A stretch of DNA of 64,000 bases, taken from NCBI GenBank assembly GCA_014529385.2, contig CM043970.1, positions 46,428,779 through 46,492,778 on the forward strand, written 5' to 3'. Each line of letters opens with the position of its first letter. The first letter of the stretch is position 1. Below are positions 12,117 to 23,535 of this stretch, piece after piece. The DNA is from Adiantum capillus-veneris (lineage: Eukaryota > Streptophyta > Polypodiopsida > Polypodiales > Pteridaceae). Below the pieces are notes generated by a model. That model was not told the DNA's origin. It ran no database searches and worked only from the letters and a program-made list of their open reading frames with translations. The position numbers and the translations under genes were made by a program.

Positions 12117-12610
12117 AGCCCAAAAGCTTTGAGAAGTACAACTTACATTAAATGCATACTGACCAACAAGCTCAATACCTACAAAATGCAAGCATATGAT
12201 ACCAATAGGGCTTTGATTCCATTTAGAGTAACAAAGAACTCTCACGCTTAAGCCCAGAAGCTTCATCAAGTGCACCTTGCTTTGCATACACACTTATAAC
12301 CAAGCTCAATAATGTCAAGATGCACTACCGGCCTAAGCTCTCGAGCTCAAGCCCAAAAGCTTCATTAAGCACACCTCACTTTGCATATGTATTCAATACC
12401 TTCAAGATGCACGCATATTAACTGCATTTAGGCTTTAATTCCAATCAAGAAAACCTAGAGATCTCAATCTCGAACCCAAAAGTTTGACAAGTACACCTCA
12501 CTTCACATACCAATGATCTGCAAGCTCGATAATGTAAAGATGCACTACCAGCCATAGGTCTTGAGCTCGAGCCCAAGAGCTTTGACAAGTATACCTCACC
12601 TCATATACAT
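12117..12610 (+). repeat. Divergent ~100-125 bp repeat array
   Basis: The core motif AGCCCAAAAGCTTyattAAG followed by tacacctcacttTGCATA recurs near 12117, 12247, 12348, 12472 and 12568, with intervening aagctcaata...caagatgcac segments. Copies differ at many positions and spacing varies between about 96 and 130 bp, so it is an old, decayed tandem array. No coding potential is seen. Confidence 0.65.
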
Positions 12611-12686
12611 ATGGACTAAGCTCATTACATTCAAGAAGGAGGCATATAAAACCATGTATAGGCTGCTTTGAATCCATTAATTAGAA

Positions 12687-12940
12687 GCCATACTATCAAG
12701 CTTTTCACCTTCAAGCTGTGATTATACGAAACTGAATCTCAACATCAAGTCCATTGAGACCTGAGAGCTTTTGGGCTCGACGTCGAAAGCTATGCAAGCC
12801 ATGCTATCAAGCTTTGCACCTTCAAGCTATGATTATGAAATTGCATCTCGACATTGAGTCCATTGAGAAAACCCGAGAGCTTTTGGGCTTGACCTCAAAA
12901 GCTATGCAAGTCTTGTACCTTCAAGGTGTAAGCATACGGA
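12687..12940 (+). repeat. ~111-bp tandem repeat, about 2.3 copies
   Basis: Two adjacent copies each start with ccat(a/g)ctatcaagctt, pass through caccttcaagct(g/a)tgattat and tccattgag, and end with gagagcttttgggctt...gctatgcaag. A third partial copy starts near 12911. It shares the agcttttgggct element, inverted relative to the array just upstream, so the two arrays may be related. Confidence 0.7.
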
Positions 12941-14588
12941 ACCGCATTTGGGTACCTACTCTGTGTGATTCTAGTTGCCCTCACAAAACGTTGTATACTT
13001 TCCTAGTTTGTCAACTCATTCTTCATCAGCTAGTAGTTGTAGGAAAGGAAGCTTAGTAAGGTTAGAATCCTATGATTCTTTTGCATCTTGGTTGTGGAAT
13101 CTTTACTAATTCTTCTACATCTTGGGCATCACCTTGACTAGGTGCTTAGCACTATTAAGGAAAATTTGGACTCTCAAAAGGGCTCTATAAGCCTAATGAC
13201 TTTCTCTCTCTTGATTGAAATATGTGCATGGTAAAACGTTTACAAATGTCCTCAAAACTTGTGGAACTTTTTGGAATTGAAATGTATTCTTTGAGATCTT
13301 TCTATTGATACATAGCATGCGAGAAGATTCCATTTCTTGATGTGACAACTCAATCTTATAAATGAAATCTTCTCCTACATTTTAAGTTTGAGTGGGGGTG
13401 TCAAAGGTTGTGCATTTAGGACCTACTTTCAAAGATCCTTTTCCAGATATGTCACTTGATGGGGCTTTCATGGACCCTATGAGATTGCCCCCTTTGGACA
13501 AGGGAGACAAAGTCAAACATCCTTATAGAGCTCCTTTGAGAGTCCAAATTTTTCCTGATAAGTTTACAAAGGCTTCTCTAATCTTGTTGCTCATGAAGGT
13601 GCCTTAATTGTTTAGACGGATGTGCTTTAAAAAAAAATAATGTCGACCTCGCTACTATTAGTTTTATAATGATGTGGATGTTATGCTTCCACTATTCACA
13701 AAACCCTCTTCAAAAATGATGGCAAACATCCACTTTTTCAAGAGATAGTATGAGGATCGTCCAATTTTAGTTTTGTAGAATAGGGATGGTGGATGTCCAC
13801 ATAACTACCATCCATATAGATTAAAATACATGGTCAAATAGAGAGTGGAAATGTCACTCACTCTTTGGAATGTGTGGAAGCATGTGCAAAGTTAGATCCA
13901 TCTAAGCATTGGATGTGCTCAATGTGTTTGAATATCCAACTGAACATATGCATAATTTATGCTTTGAGTGGTAAATGGAAAGATGGAAGCAAGCAAAGTG
14001 TGCATGTTTACAATGTACATTAAGGTTATGGAAACACAAGAAAGTTTGCCGATGGCTTGTTTGTAGGCTACAAGCAATTGTATTTTTGTCCAAAGCTTTT
14101 ACTAAAGAATAACCCTCATTCATAGCTATTAGTTAGTGAAACGGTCTACATGGGCACAACACAATCTAGCTTAATACCACCTATTGTCAAGGATCTCCAA
14201 TCTTCTCAACAAGGGCTGAATTGGTCCAAAATCAACTCCTCTCTACCACACAAAAGTGTCTAACCCGCTATCACCTTAAATCTTCAAAATGTAGCCCAAA
14301 CATCATCTAACTCCGCGTTGAAAATCAACAACTCTCCTTAGTAAAAAACTGGTTGAAAAATGTACGACAAAAACATTGTATAAATAAATCAGCCTCCTCT
14401 TGAAGCAAAAATCCTAGTACAAGGGTGCTCTCCATGAAAAAATCACAGCAAGATCTCTCCCTCCTATTGGCCGAAAAACATAGCCCATATCTCCTTCTTG
14501 TGCTTTGAATACACTAGGCATCGTCTATCTTAGGCTTTGGTATCATGGCAAATGGTAGTGGAAGGTGTGTGGTGGCATGGGAACATAC

Positions 14589-14590
<2 letters not shown>

Positions 14591-14626
<36 letters not shown>
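14591..14626. repeat. (GA)n microsatellite
   Basis: About 18 GA units. A run of nine or more C residues lies 70 bp further on (14698-14706). Confidence 0.95.
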
Positions 14627-14629
<3 letters not shown>

Positions 14630-15378
14630 GACAAGCCCTTTGGGGAAATGTGCTAGCAAAAGAATACAAAGCTTTGCACAACACAATGCCAGGATCCCCC
14701 CCCCCCGGAGGGCAGCAATAAAAATGACCGGCCCACATCTCTAACCCATGTCAAATTAAGGAATCTATGAAGGGTCAAAAACATGAAAATAGGTGCTCAA
14801 CAAAAGGCCGCAAGTGGCAGACCAAACAAAATCTGGGAAAAATCCCCCATGATGCCTATACTCTAAAAAAGCCTCACAATGCCCAACAAAGCCACAAAGA
14901 ATCCCTCACGCACAAGCTCTAGATGGGAAAACCCAATAGATGACCTTCAAAACTCTAGCAATTTGAACCTGACATAAGGTACCATTTTGTAAACACTCCC
15001 CTTGTGAAATGTTGGGTTGGGGTTGCCATAGCCATAAGTGACACGAGATGATCAAGGCATTGATGGCATTGAGAGCAGCTATATGGCAATGTGGATTGTC
15101 GAGTAAAAGGGTAAGATTCTAAGTTGGACGTAGACATGATTGAGCCCCCACCCTCCACCTCCAAGTCCAACACCTTAAGCACTTTGCCCATTGCAACTTC
15201 TTGAAACTATTGTGCCTACAGAAACTAAAAAGTCCAGCACTAACACCCCCCCTCCCGTGCGGCAATTCAATATCTTGGATCCTTCATGCCCCTCATGGGT
15301 GCCCCTAACCACTGATCTCTTGAGTTACTTCTCGTGTCACTTCTAGACGAGGGTAGGGGCAGGGGTAGCGTGCGCATG

Positions 15379-15398
15379 CACACACACACACACACACA

Positions 15399-15432
<34 letters not shown>
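15379..15432. repeat. Compound (CA)n(CT)n microsatellite
   Basis: About 11 CA units pass directly into about 16 CT units. It lies 130 bp from a second compound tract of opposite strand sense (15565-15670). Confidence 0.95.
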
Positions 15433-15435
<3 letters not shown>

Positions 15436-15561
15436 ACAACAATGTCATGGGCAAAGATGGGAGAGACAGTTGAAAATTTCTTTAGATGGGCAAAAGACAT
15501 ACACCATTGACATTTTTTTGGGTGCTTAGTAATTAGGTGTTAGCTTCAAGAAGACATTGTG

Positions 15562-15674
<113 letters not shown>

Positions 15675-17057
15675 TCACAAAAAGGGACAGTAGATGTGCT
15701 AGATGCAATAGGTTCCCTTGGCATATCACCCATTTCCTTCTCCACATGTGGCAAGTGGGAAAGAACATGTGGAAGGGGAGAAGAGATGATACATAATAGC
15801 GACAAGAAGGCATCCTTATCATTCACTTATACCTATCATCCCGTCCATTCTTCATAACACATGCATGTGCACACGCATATACACACACCAACTACGAGCA
15901 AATCATACTCAAACTTATTGTTCTTTGAAGCAAGGTGTATTCTTAACTTTATTGTTAGTGGATGTTTCTATTTCCAATATCTATGGTGGGCTTTAGGCAA
16001 AGCAGTAGCTGAAGCATTCAAACCTTTGGATGTTAGTGGCGTCCTTTCAATCTACACCTTAAAAAGAACGACGTTGTAGTCTTAAAGTCAGACAACAAGC
16101 ACCTTATTCTTCTATATTGACCTTATTCCAATACATCAAAATTTGAGATTTTGTTTTGTCTAATGGGATCCGGGAAAGGCATGCAAAGCTTTGCAAACAA
16201 TCCTTACTTGCAAGTTCCAAGTTGCAACGAGCATTGAGTTTGCTTTTTCAAAGATTTTTAGAGGAAGGTTTTTTTTGTCTTGCAATTGATTGCAAAAATG
16301 CATGTTTAAGTTTCATGAGGACCCTTGGGATTTGGCACAAGACTCTTGGGATCGAACTCTTGGGCTCACATTGAATTAAAACATTTTTATCTATTTTTTA
16401 ACATTTCCTAAAAAATTCTCCTTTCTTGCAACATTTCCTTTTTTTAAAACAGAGCACCCATTGTTCAATGTGTGCAAGGTGTTTAAAACACATGACAATG
16501 TAGAGAAGGGGAGTACACCAAAAACTTTGTCAAAATTAACAATATTTTCAAACAATAGTAAAACCTTGTTGAAATTTTTGGATGACTTTATAGAGATGAG
16601 CTTATTGGCCAAAAGTTGGAACTAAGGGACCACTCTGCAATGAGGTAGTGATGTGTCTACGACATGCAACAGTTCACCTTCCAAACTCAAAGGAGAAGAT
16701 TGTTTCCTTACAAAGCTTGAGAACCACTGCATTATAGGGGTGATATTATTGGGGAGAGTGGACACTAGAACTGGAAGGAAAAGACTTATATATCATGATA
16801 CGATGGATTTAGGGCGGTGGCCTTTACCACACCTCCGATGATTGCAATAGAAGAGGATGAGGAAAATCTCTCATTGAAAAGGATTGGGGTAATCATCCTT
16901 GTTTACACTCAACTAGATACCCCCTCACAACACACAACTAACTAGTCAAAATTGTAGAGAGTGCACTTAGTTAAAAAAACAATGAAAACAAAAGATCAAA
17001 ACCTTGTTTCTTTCGTCAAAACTCATGTGTTTCAATCTTCTTAATATTCCAATCCAC

Positions 17058-17062
17058 TCACA
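17058..17062. repeat. Target site duplication TCACA (left)
   Basis: TCACA directly left of the LTR at 17063. The identical TCACA follows the other LTR at 22617-22621. Five base pairs is the usual copia duplication length. Confidence 0.92.
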
Positions 17063-17254
17063 TGAAGGAGTACGAGCGGAAGTGCGATGCGAGAGAGAGT
17101 GCGAGAAGAAGAGCACGACGATATGGTGAACTCGCTCTACTGTAATGTGTAGAGCATAGTGAGTTCTTATTAGGTTTTTACAAAAGAATATGTGTACATA
17201 CCTGGCGGCCCACCCACTTACCTGAGCGACCACATTGGGCTTTATACCCCAACA
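17063..17254 (-). repeat. 3' LTR of copia copy 2 (192 bp)
   Basis: In element orientation it runs TGTTGGGGTATAAAGCCC ... CTCCTTCA. It contains TATAAAG near its start. It differs from the 5' LTR at five positions. Confidence 0.95.
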
Positions 17255-17265
17255 ACCTCCCACTT
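17255..17265 (-). other. Polypurine tract of copia copy 2
   Basis: On the minus strand AAGTGGGAGGT abuts the TGTTGGGG start of the 3' LTR. Confidence 0.8.
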
Positions 17266-17343
17266 AAAGTCCAATGTGGTACTTTAAGTGTGAGAGAAGC
17301 TACTATACAAGCTAATATACAAGAGATGTAGAGAAGTGATGTA

Positions 17344-20300
17344 CTACCCTACACCTAACTGCTTGCGAAAATGCGCAAAGCTCTCTGAGGGAAGTCCTTT
17401 TGTAAGTAGATCAACAGGATTTTCTGTGGTGTGAACTTTGACAGGCTGAAGTTGCTTATCCTCGAGCATTTCCCTGATGAAATGATACTTCACATCCACA
17501 TGCTTTGTCTTTGAGTGATAAACTGGATTGCGAGCCAATTGTATAGCACTTTGACTATCACAATATAACACAGGAATCTCTTCTTTGATTCCCAAATCTA
17601 TTACTAGTCGATTAAGCCAAATTGATTCTTTGCATGCCTCTGATGCTGCAACATATTCAGCCTCTGTAGTAGACTGAGTAACACAATCTTGTAATCTAGA
17701 ACGCCATGATACTGCTCCACCAGCCAATGTAAAGACATACCCTGACGTAGACCTTCGGTTGTCTAAGTCACCTGCATAATCTGAGTCTGTAAAACCCTTT
17801 ACACTTAGCTCCTGACTCCCATAGCATATACGCATACTCTTTGTAGCTTTCAGGTATCTCAATATTTCTTTCACTGCCTCCCAATGTTTCTTGCCTGGGT
17901 TTGACATGTATCGACTTACTACTCCCACTGCAAATGCAATGTCTGGGCGAGTAGCAATCATTGCATACATCAAACTACCCACTGTAGACGCATATGGAAT
18001 CTTATCCATTTCAGCCTGTTCTTCCTCAGACACAGGACAATCTTGTTTGCTAAGTTTCACATATGGTGGCAATGGAACACTCAATGCCTTTCCCTTCTCC
18101 ATATTGAAACGTTGCAAAACCTTGTCAATATACTCTGTTTGAGATAACCAAATCAACTTCTTTGATCTGTCTCTCTCAATGCGCATACCAAGTATATGAC
18201 TTGCCTCACCCATGTATTTCATGTCAAACGATTTTTCCATCTTTGACTTCAAAGCTGAAATTTCTTCCAAGTGCTTGCCAGCAATCAACATGTCATCCAC
18301 ATACAAAATAAGGATCAGCCAACTACCATCCTTAGCCTTCTTTGTATATAGACAGTGATCGAACTCACTACATTTGTAGCCTTGAGAAAGCATAAACTTG
18401 TGGAATTTATGGTACCATGCCCTCGGTGATTGTTTTAAGCCATAAAGACTCTTTAACAACTGGCATACCCAATCTTCCTTGCCTTTCTCAACAAACCCTT
18501 CTGGCTGCTGCATGTAAATTTCCACATCTAAATCACCATGCAAGAACGTTGTCTTGACATCCATTTGGTGCAACACCAAATCTAATATGGAAACCAATGC
18601 AAGAAAGCATCTCAATGTAGTCATCTTGACCACCGGAGAGAAGACTTCATCAAAGTCAATGCCTTGTTCTTGCTTAAAGCCCTTGGCAACAAGCCTTGCT
18701 TTGTACTTTGGATGACTATCATGAGCGGTGATCTTATACCTGTAAACCCATTTACAGGGTAGAGCCTTTTTTCCCCGTGGTAATTTAACTAGCTTCCATG
18801 TCTGGTTTTTATGCAGAGCCGTCATCTCTGACTGCATGGCCAATTGCCAATTCTCGGAGTCCTTCATTTGCACTGCTTCCTTGTAACATGAAGGCTCATT
18901 GCAATCAGTCAACATGACATAGTTCATAGATGGAACAAACCTATCAGGAGGTCGCGTGACACGTCCGGATCTACGCACAATAGGTGGCTCAGGCTCAGCC
19001 ACAACCTGTGGTTCCACTCTATCCTGTCCTTGCTCCTCTCGAGCACTGACATTTTGTCTTGCACGTGCAGGTCCATCTTCTTGGAAGACAACTCTTCTAA
19101 TCTCCTCAACCCTCTCTGGTTTAGAATGATATTCGGATTCATTAAAGTGAACATCATTGCTGCGGACAACCTTTTTGGATTCGGGATCCCAAAGTCTGTA
19201 CCCCATCTCACCAGAATTACCATAGCCTAGAAAGATGCACTTTCTACTCTTTGGCTCAAGTTTGTTCCTAAATTCCTTTGGAACGTGAGTATATGCCTCA
19301 CAACCAAAGACTCTGAGATGCTTGTATGAGGGCATTTTGCCTGACCATACCATCTCTGGCACTGAATCCTTCTGCAAAACCTTGCTAGGAGATCTATTTA
19401 CAAGATGAACAGCTGTTGATACAGCTTCAGCCCAAAACCCATTTGGCAGCTGTGCATTAGACAACATACTTCTGACCTTCTCTTGTATGGTCCTATTCAT
19501 CCTCTCAGCAACACCATTTTGAGGAGGATTGTAAGGAGCAGTAAGTTCACGTTTTATACCTTTTGACTCACAAAAGTCCTGAAAGGCCTTTGAAACATAC
19601 TCTCCACCCTTGGCAGTGCGTAAGCATTTAAGCTTCTTGCCACTCTGATTCTCCACAAGTGTCACAAATGTTTTGAAAACACTAAACGCTTCATCCTTGT
19701 GCTTGAGAAAGTAAACCCATACTTTCCTCGAGTAATCATCTATAAATGTCATAAAGTAAGAAGCTCCCCCTAGAGATAGGTTAGGCATAGGTCCACACAA
19801 ATCACTATGAACAAGTGCCAACTGTGTATCTCTTCTACTGCTTCTCTGCTTATGTGGCTGCCGTGTTTGCTTACCATACAGACAATGTTCACAGAATTCA
19901 AAATCATTAAATGAAAAGCCAGGCAAATAACCAGAACGAGACAAGATTTCCATTCCCTTCTTGGACATATGTCCTAACCGGCTATGCCACAAAGAAACGT
20001 TCGGCTGCTCGGTTACATTGATTACATTTTCAGAGACATTTGATACATAAATCATGTAAAGTCCTCCAGACTTTACTCCATGTGCTACTGTCATAGAGCC
20101 CTTGGATATCTTCCACATGTTCTGTCCAAAAGTGGTGACGTAGCCAGCATCATCAAGTAAACCTGTGCTGATCAAGCTCTTTGTAATTGCGGGAACATGT
20201 CTCACATTCTTCAGCGTGAAAGAAGAGCCATTCTGAAACTTCAATTGAACATCTCCAACACCTAAGATCTCACATGTCTGCCCATTGCCTAGCCGAACAT

Positions 20301-21324
20301 GATCTTTAGTGGTCACATAAGAGGTAAAACACTCCTTGTTTGGAGACACATGAAGTGATGCCTCTCAGTCTATAATCCAGTCACTCAGTGCATTTCCATC
20401 AGATGCTGTAAGAAGAGCTGAGTCCATTGTATTCTTCAAGAAGTAGATGTCTCCTGACACTAGACTGTCATCCTCTGCAACAGTGTTTGTCACATTTATT
20501 TCTTGAATCTTCACTGAGGACTTGTTCTTCTCACCATGGTCTTCAGCTTTCTCTTTGCCTTTTTCTGCTTTCCATTCTCTGCAGTCTCTTTTCATGTGAC
20601 CCTTCTTGCCACAATGGTAGCATTCTATGTCACTCTTGCCTTTAGCACTGCGGGACTTGCTACGAGACTGATTCCTCTTTCCACCTTTGTACTTTTCTTT
20701 GGTCCTTCCCCTGACAACTAAGGTTGTTCCTTTGCCTTTGTCCATTGTCTTTCTATTGGTTTCTTCAGTAAGCAGACTTCCTTCTACACCTGCTATGTTC
20801 AAACCATCTGGAGGTGCAGAATTACTCAAAGCTGTGCGAAAAGTGTCCCAACTTTCCGGCAATGTGATCAACAGGAACATAGCTCTAACAGGTTCATCAA
20901 ACTTGACACCTTGAGCTGACAACTGACTATAGATTGTGTTGAATTCATTCAGATGATTGGACATAGGTGTCCCTTCTTTCATCTTCAAGTCAACAAGCTT
21001 CTTAAGCCAGTATACCTGTGAAGCTGCACTCTGCTTCTCATAAAGATCACTCAGCTTTAACCATGCTTGATAAGCCGACATCTTGTCTGCTACATTGAAG
21101 TAAACGCTTTCTGCCAAAGTCAGCATAATGGCAGAAAGTGCCAATTCATCCATTTCGCTCCATTCATCTTCGTCCATATCTTCTGGTTTTATCCCCTTGA
21201 GCTTTATAGGTTTTATCTACTTCTTTTGTACCAACACGTGCCAAATCTGCTTCTTCCACAATGGGAAATTGGTTCCATCCAGCTTCTTAATATTGTAAAG
21301 AGCAGTGTCCTGTGATCCAGCCAT
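17344..21324 (-). pseudogene. Copia gag-pol polyprotein (copy 2), two nonsense codons
   Basis: A single frame from ATG 21324 (MAGSQDTALYNIKKLDGTNF) to the stop at 17344, 1,326 codons. Gag (UBN2 type) is followed by zinc knuckle CYHCGKKGHMKRDC, protease, GAG-pre-integrase (WHSRLGH...CEHC), integrase core, RVT_2 with intact YVDD (LILYVDDMLIAGK) and RNase H (DSDYAG, TEAEY, CDSQSA, TKHVDV). Breaks: TAG at 21217-21219 (codon 36) and TGA at 20365-20367, which falls inside the protease active site, where the expected D-S-G-A reads D-stop-E-A. The integrase motif LRTDxGGEY reads LRTAKGGEY, losing the second catalytic Asp. Everything else is open, including the whole 1,001-codon stretch after the protease, so decay has barely begun. 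Confidence 0.93.
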
Positions 21325-22410
21325 AGCTACGCTTCACAGTAGTTTACTTTTTTTTTGGGAAAAATTCGGCAGAGTTTCCCCTATAAACTGACCTCTGAAC
21401 CAATATCAACTTGTCAAATGAACCAAGAAAGCTTCAGATTCTGCAGAAATTTTGGCAGAGTCTCCTTTGTAAAATGGCTATGGTGTACTAAAAACAGACC
21501 AAAAAATAGCTCAAAAAACACTGTCTCTCTGACACTGTAAGCTGCGGGTAAACCTGTCCTGCACCTGTACTGTCTCTCACTATCCTGTCACTGTCCTGTA
21601 AGCATAGACTACGACAATGCCTCAACGGCAGTAAAGCAAAGATGCAATCCCAACTGTCTAACTCACAGTCAATACATCCTAGCTGCCTATCTAAGGGTGC
21701 TCGAGGGATCGCTCCAAGACCTGTATCACCGAAAGGATCTCAACATTCGAGAATCCCCCAGCTCAATAAAACCTCACTCGACCCTCAACAAAGGCTGCAG
21801 TAAATCTGACAGTACATAGACTTCCCACAAAGTCATACATCCACAAATTTCCCACTGTATGCTGTAACCGCTGCGGCGGTTGTTTGCTGCGTGACTCACA
21901 GCCAGCGAACCCTCAACAGACATACATCATCTCTGACAATACATCCCATGTGGAAGTACCTGCAATGTCAGGATGAAATCTGGAATATCAAGCAGCAAAC
22001 ACAAGCTACCTGATGAACTAGTGGATGTCGCCTACAGTCTGTGTGTAGATGCGCCCGTGTCGTATGTGACACGCCTCCAAGAACTGTGAGCCGTCCTTCG
22101 ATGTGTAGACAACCACAAATCAACACTCTGGGAGTGTCGATATCCTCAGCACCTGCAGTCGTAGGCCGAAAACCCCAAATTTGCAGAGTTGGATCTGCAC
22201 CCGCCGAGACCATGTAGTTGAAAATGGCCTGCGCAGACCTTTGTCGAAGCCGAATGGTGGCCGAGATGACCTCAGAATGAAATTCTGACAACACCTAGCC
22301 CTTCGGGCTGTCCCATGAGATTTGGGGCCGTGTCTTCGCCTGTCGAATTTCACTCCAATCGGAGTTGGTGACTCTAGCCTCTTGCAGTGCTGCCCCGAGC
22401 CTCGATCTGA
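21325..22410 (-). other. Untranslated leader of copia copy 2
   Basis: About 1.1 kb between the primer binding site and the gag ATG. No long frame with recognisable domains is seen. It contains short clustered ctgtc/cctgtc motifs near 21520-21605. A long leader in this position would carry packaging signals, but none can be identified by eye. Confidence 0.6.
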
Positions 22411-22422
22411 GCTCTGATACCA
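22411..22422 (-). other. Primer binding site (initiator tRNA-Met), copia copy 2
   Basis: On the minus strand TGGTATCAGAGC, two bases inside the 5' LTR end (...CCTTCA, then AC, then TGGTATC). Confidence 0.93.
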
Positions 22423-22424
22423 GT

Positions 22425-22616
22425 TGAAGGAGTACGAGCGAAAGTGCGACGCGAGAGAGAGTGCGAGAAGAAGAGCACGCCGATATGGTGAACTCGCTCT
22501 ACTGTAATGTGTAGAGCATAGTGAGTTCTTATTAGGTTTTTACAAAAGAATATGTGTACATACCTGGCGGCCCGCCCACTTACCTGGGCGACCACATTGG
22601 GCTTTATACCCCAACA
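22425..22616 (-). repeat. 5' LTR of copia copy 2 (192 bp)
   Basis: Same boundaries as the 3' LTR (TGTTGGGG...CCTTCA in element orientation), followed on the plus strand by the TCACA duplication at 22617-22621. Confidence 0.95.
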
Positions 22617-22621
22617 TCACA

Positions 22622-23535
22622 TAACTTTAACAGTATCCACACACGCCCACGAGTACGCTAAAAAGCAATTAATAAGAATCCAATTGGAGGAGGTCGGTGT
22701 TGCCCCTCTCTAGAGTGGAGGCATTGGGTTCCTTCTCGAGCATAAATGCAAAACTCGAGTTTTGGTAGCCAATTATTGAAATCCCTAAGCAACACACTTT
22801 GGTTGTTGTGGACTTTTCAATTCTAGCCAAGATATTTGCTTAAGATCAGTGCTGTTAGTGAGCAATGCTAAGAGCCATGCCTGGAATATGGCAGGTAAGG
22901 TTGTTAGTTAGGTCGATGGGTGTACTGACTTGCCTTGCGGGTGGCACATCAAGTCATAAAAGAAATGGATTGGTAAAACTTTGGGTGACCCTAATCTCTT
23001 GTCAAAAGTGGAACAAGCTTCGACCCCACACTGAATCAAAGCAATAGGCTAGGCCTTATTTTTTGAACTGACTTTTTGCGAGCGACTTGTGTGTATAGAC
23101 TTCCTATCAATGTTATTGTGGGAGCCTTGAGACGATGTGTAAATGGCCGTAGGCATGTTATACATAGTTTGAGAAAACGTGTATACATGTGAAGCCCTTC
23201 GTAAATTGAGAAAACATTTATGCATCAGCCAACAATTTAAATGTTTGAAGGCATGGAGGGAAAGGTGCATGGAAGATAGTTATACTGCTTGTGGTTTCAT
23301 AAAGATAATCTGTCCTTCCTTTGTCATCATCGTTGTCTTCCTCTTTGCCATCGCCATAGCCCGGTAAGTCCATCAAACGTGCATCCTTCTCTTTTATTCT
23401 GTCTCTTAAGAGTGCTATCGCTCCAGATGTCTGCAACGCTGGGTATCATCGCCATATCTGGATCTTTATGATGTCCGTCATCTCCAAGCCCTCAGCCTTC
23501 TGAGGAAATGTTAGGCCCTTACCAGCTTGTCAATC
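22622..23535. other. Intergenic stretch upstream of the DUF604 gene
   Basis: No coding region is recognised. It must contain the promoter and 5' UTR of the downstream gene, but no unambiguous TATA box or other element could be picked out by eye. Confidence 0.5.

Larger units (their letters stand above)
17063..22616 (-). mobile_element. Complete Ty1/copia (Tork/TNT1-like) retrotransposon copy 2
   Basis: A 5,554-bp element on the minus strand with two 192-bp LTRs, PBS, a ~1.1-kb untranslated leader, a single gag-pol frame, and a polypurine tract. It is flanked by a perfect TCACA duplication. The LTRs differ at 5 of 192 positions by eye (97.4% identity), so insertion was fairly recent. Assignment to the Tork/TNT1 group is inferred from general resemblance of the RT and RNase H regions to tobacco Tnt1. 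Two nonsense codons and a replaced integrase catalytic residue suggest it is non-autonomous. Confidence 0.95.

Noticed and set aside
13392-13607. Small protein-coding gene (71 codons)
   Set aside because: No recognisable domain and no sign of splicing or conservation; it is within the length expected by chance.
23527-23535. Upstream TTG as start of the DUF604 gene
   Set aside because: A proper ATG lies three codons later at 23536, and plant nuclear genes rarely start at TTG.
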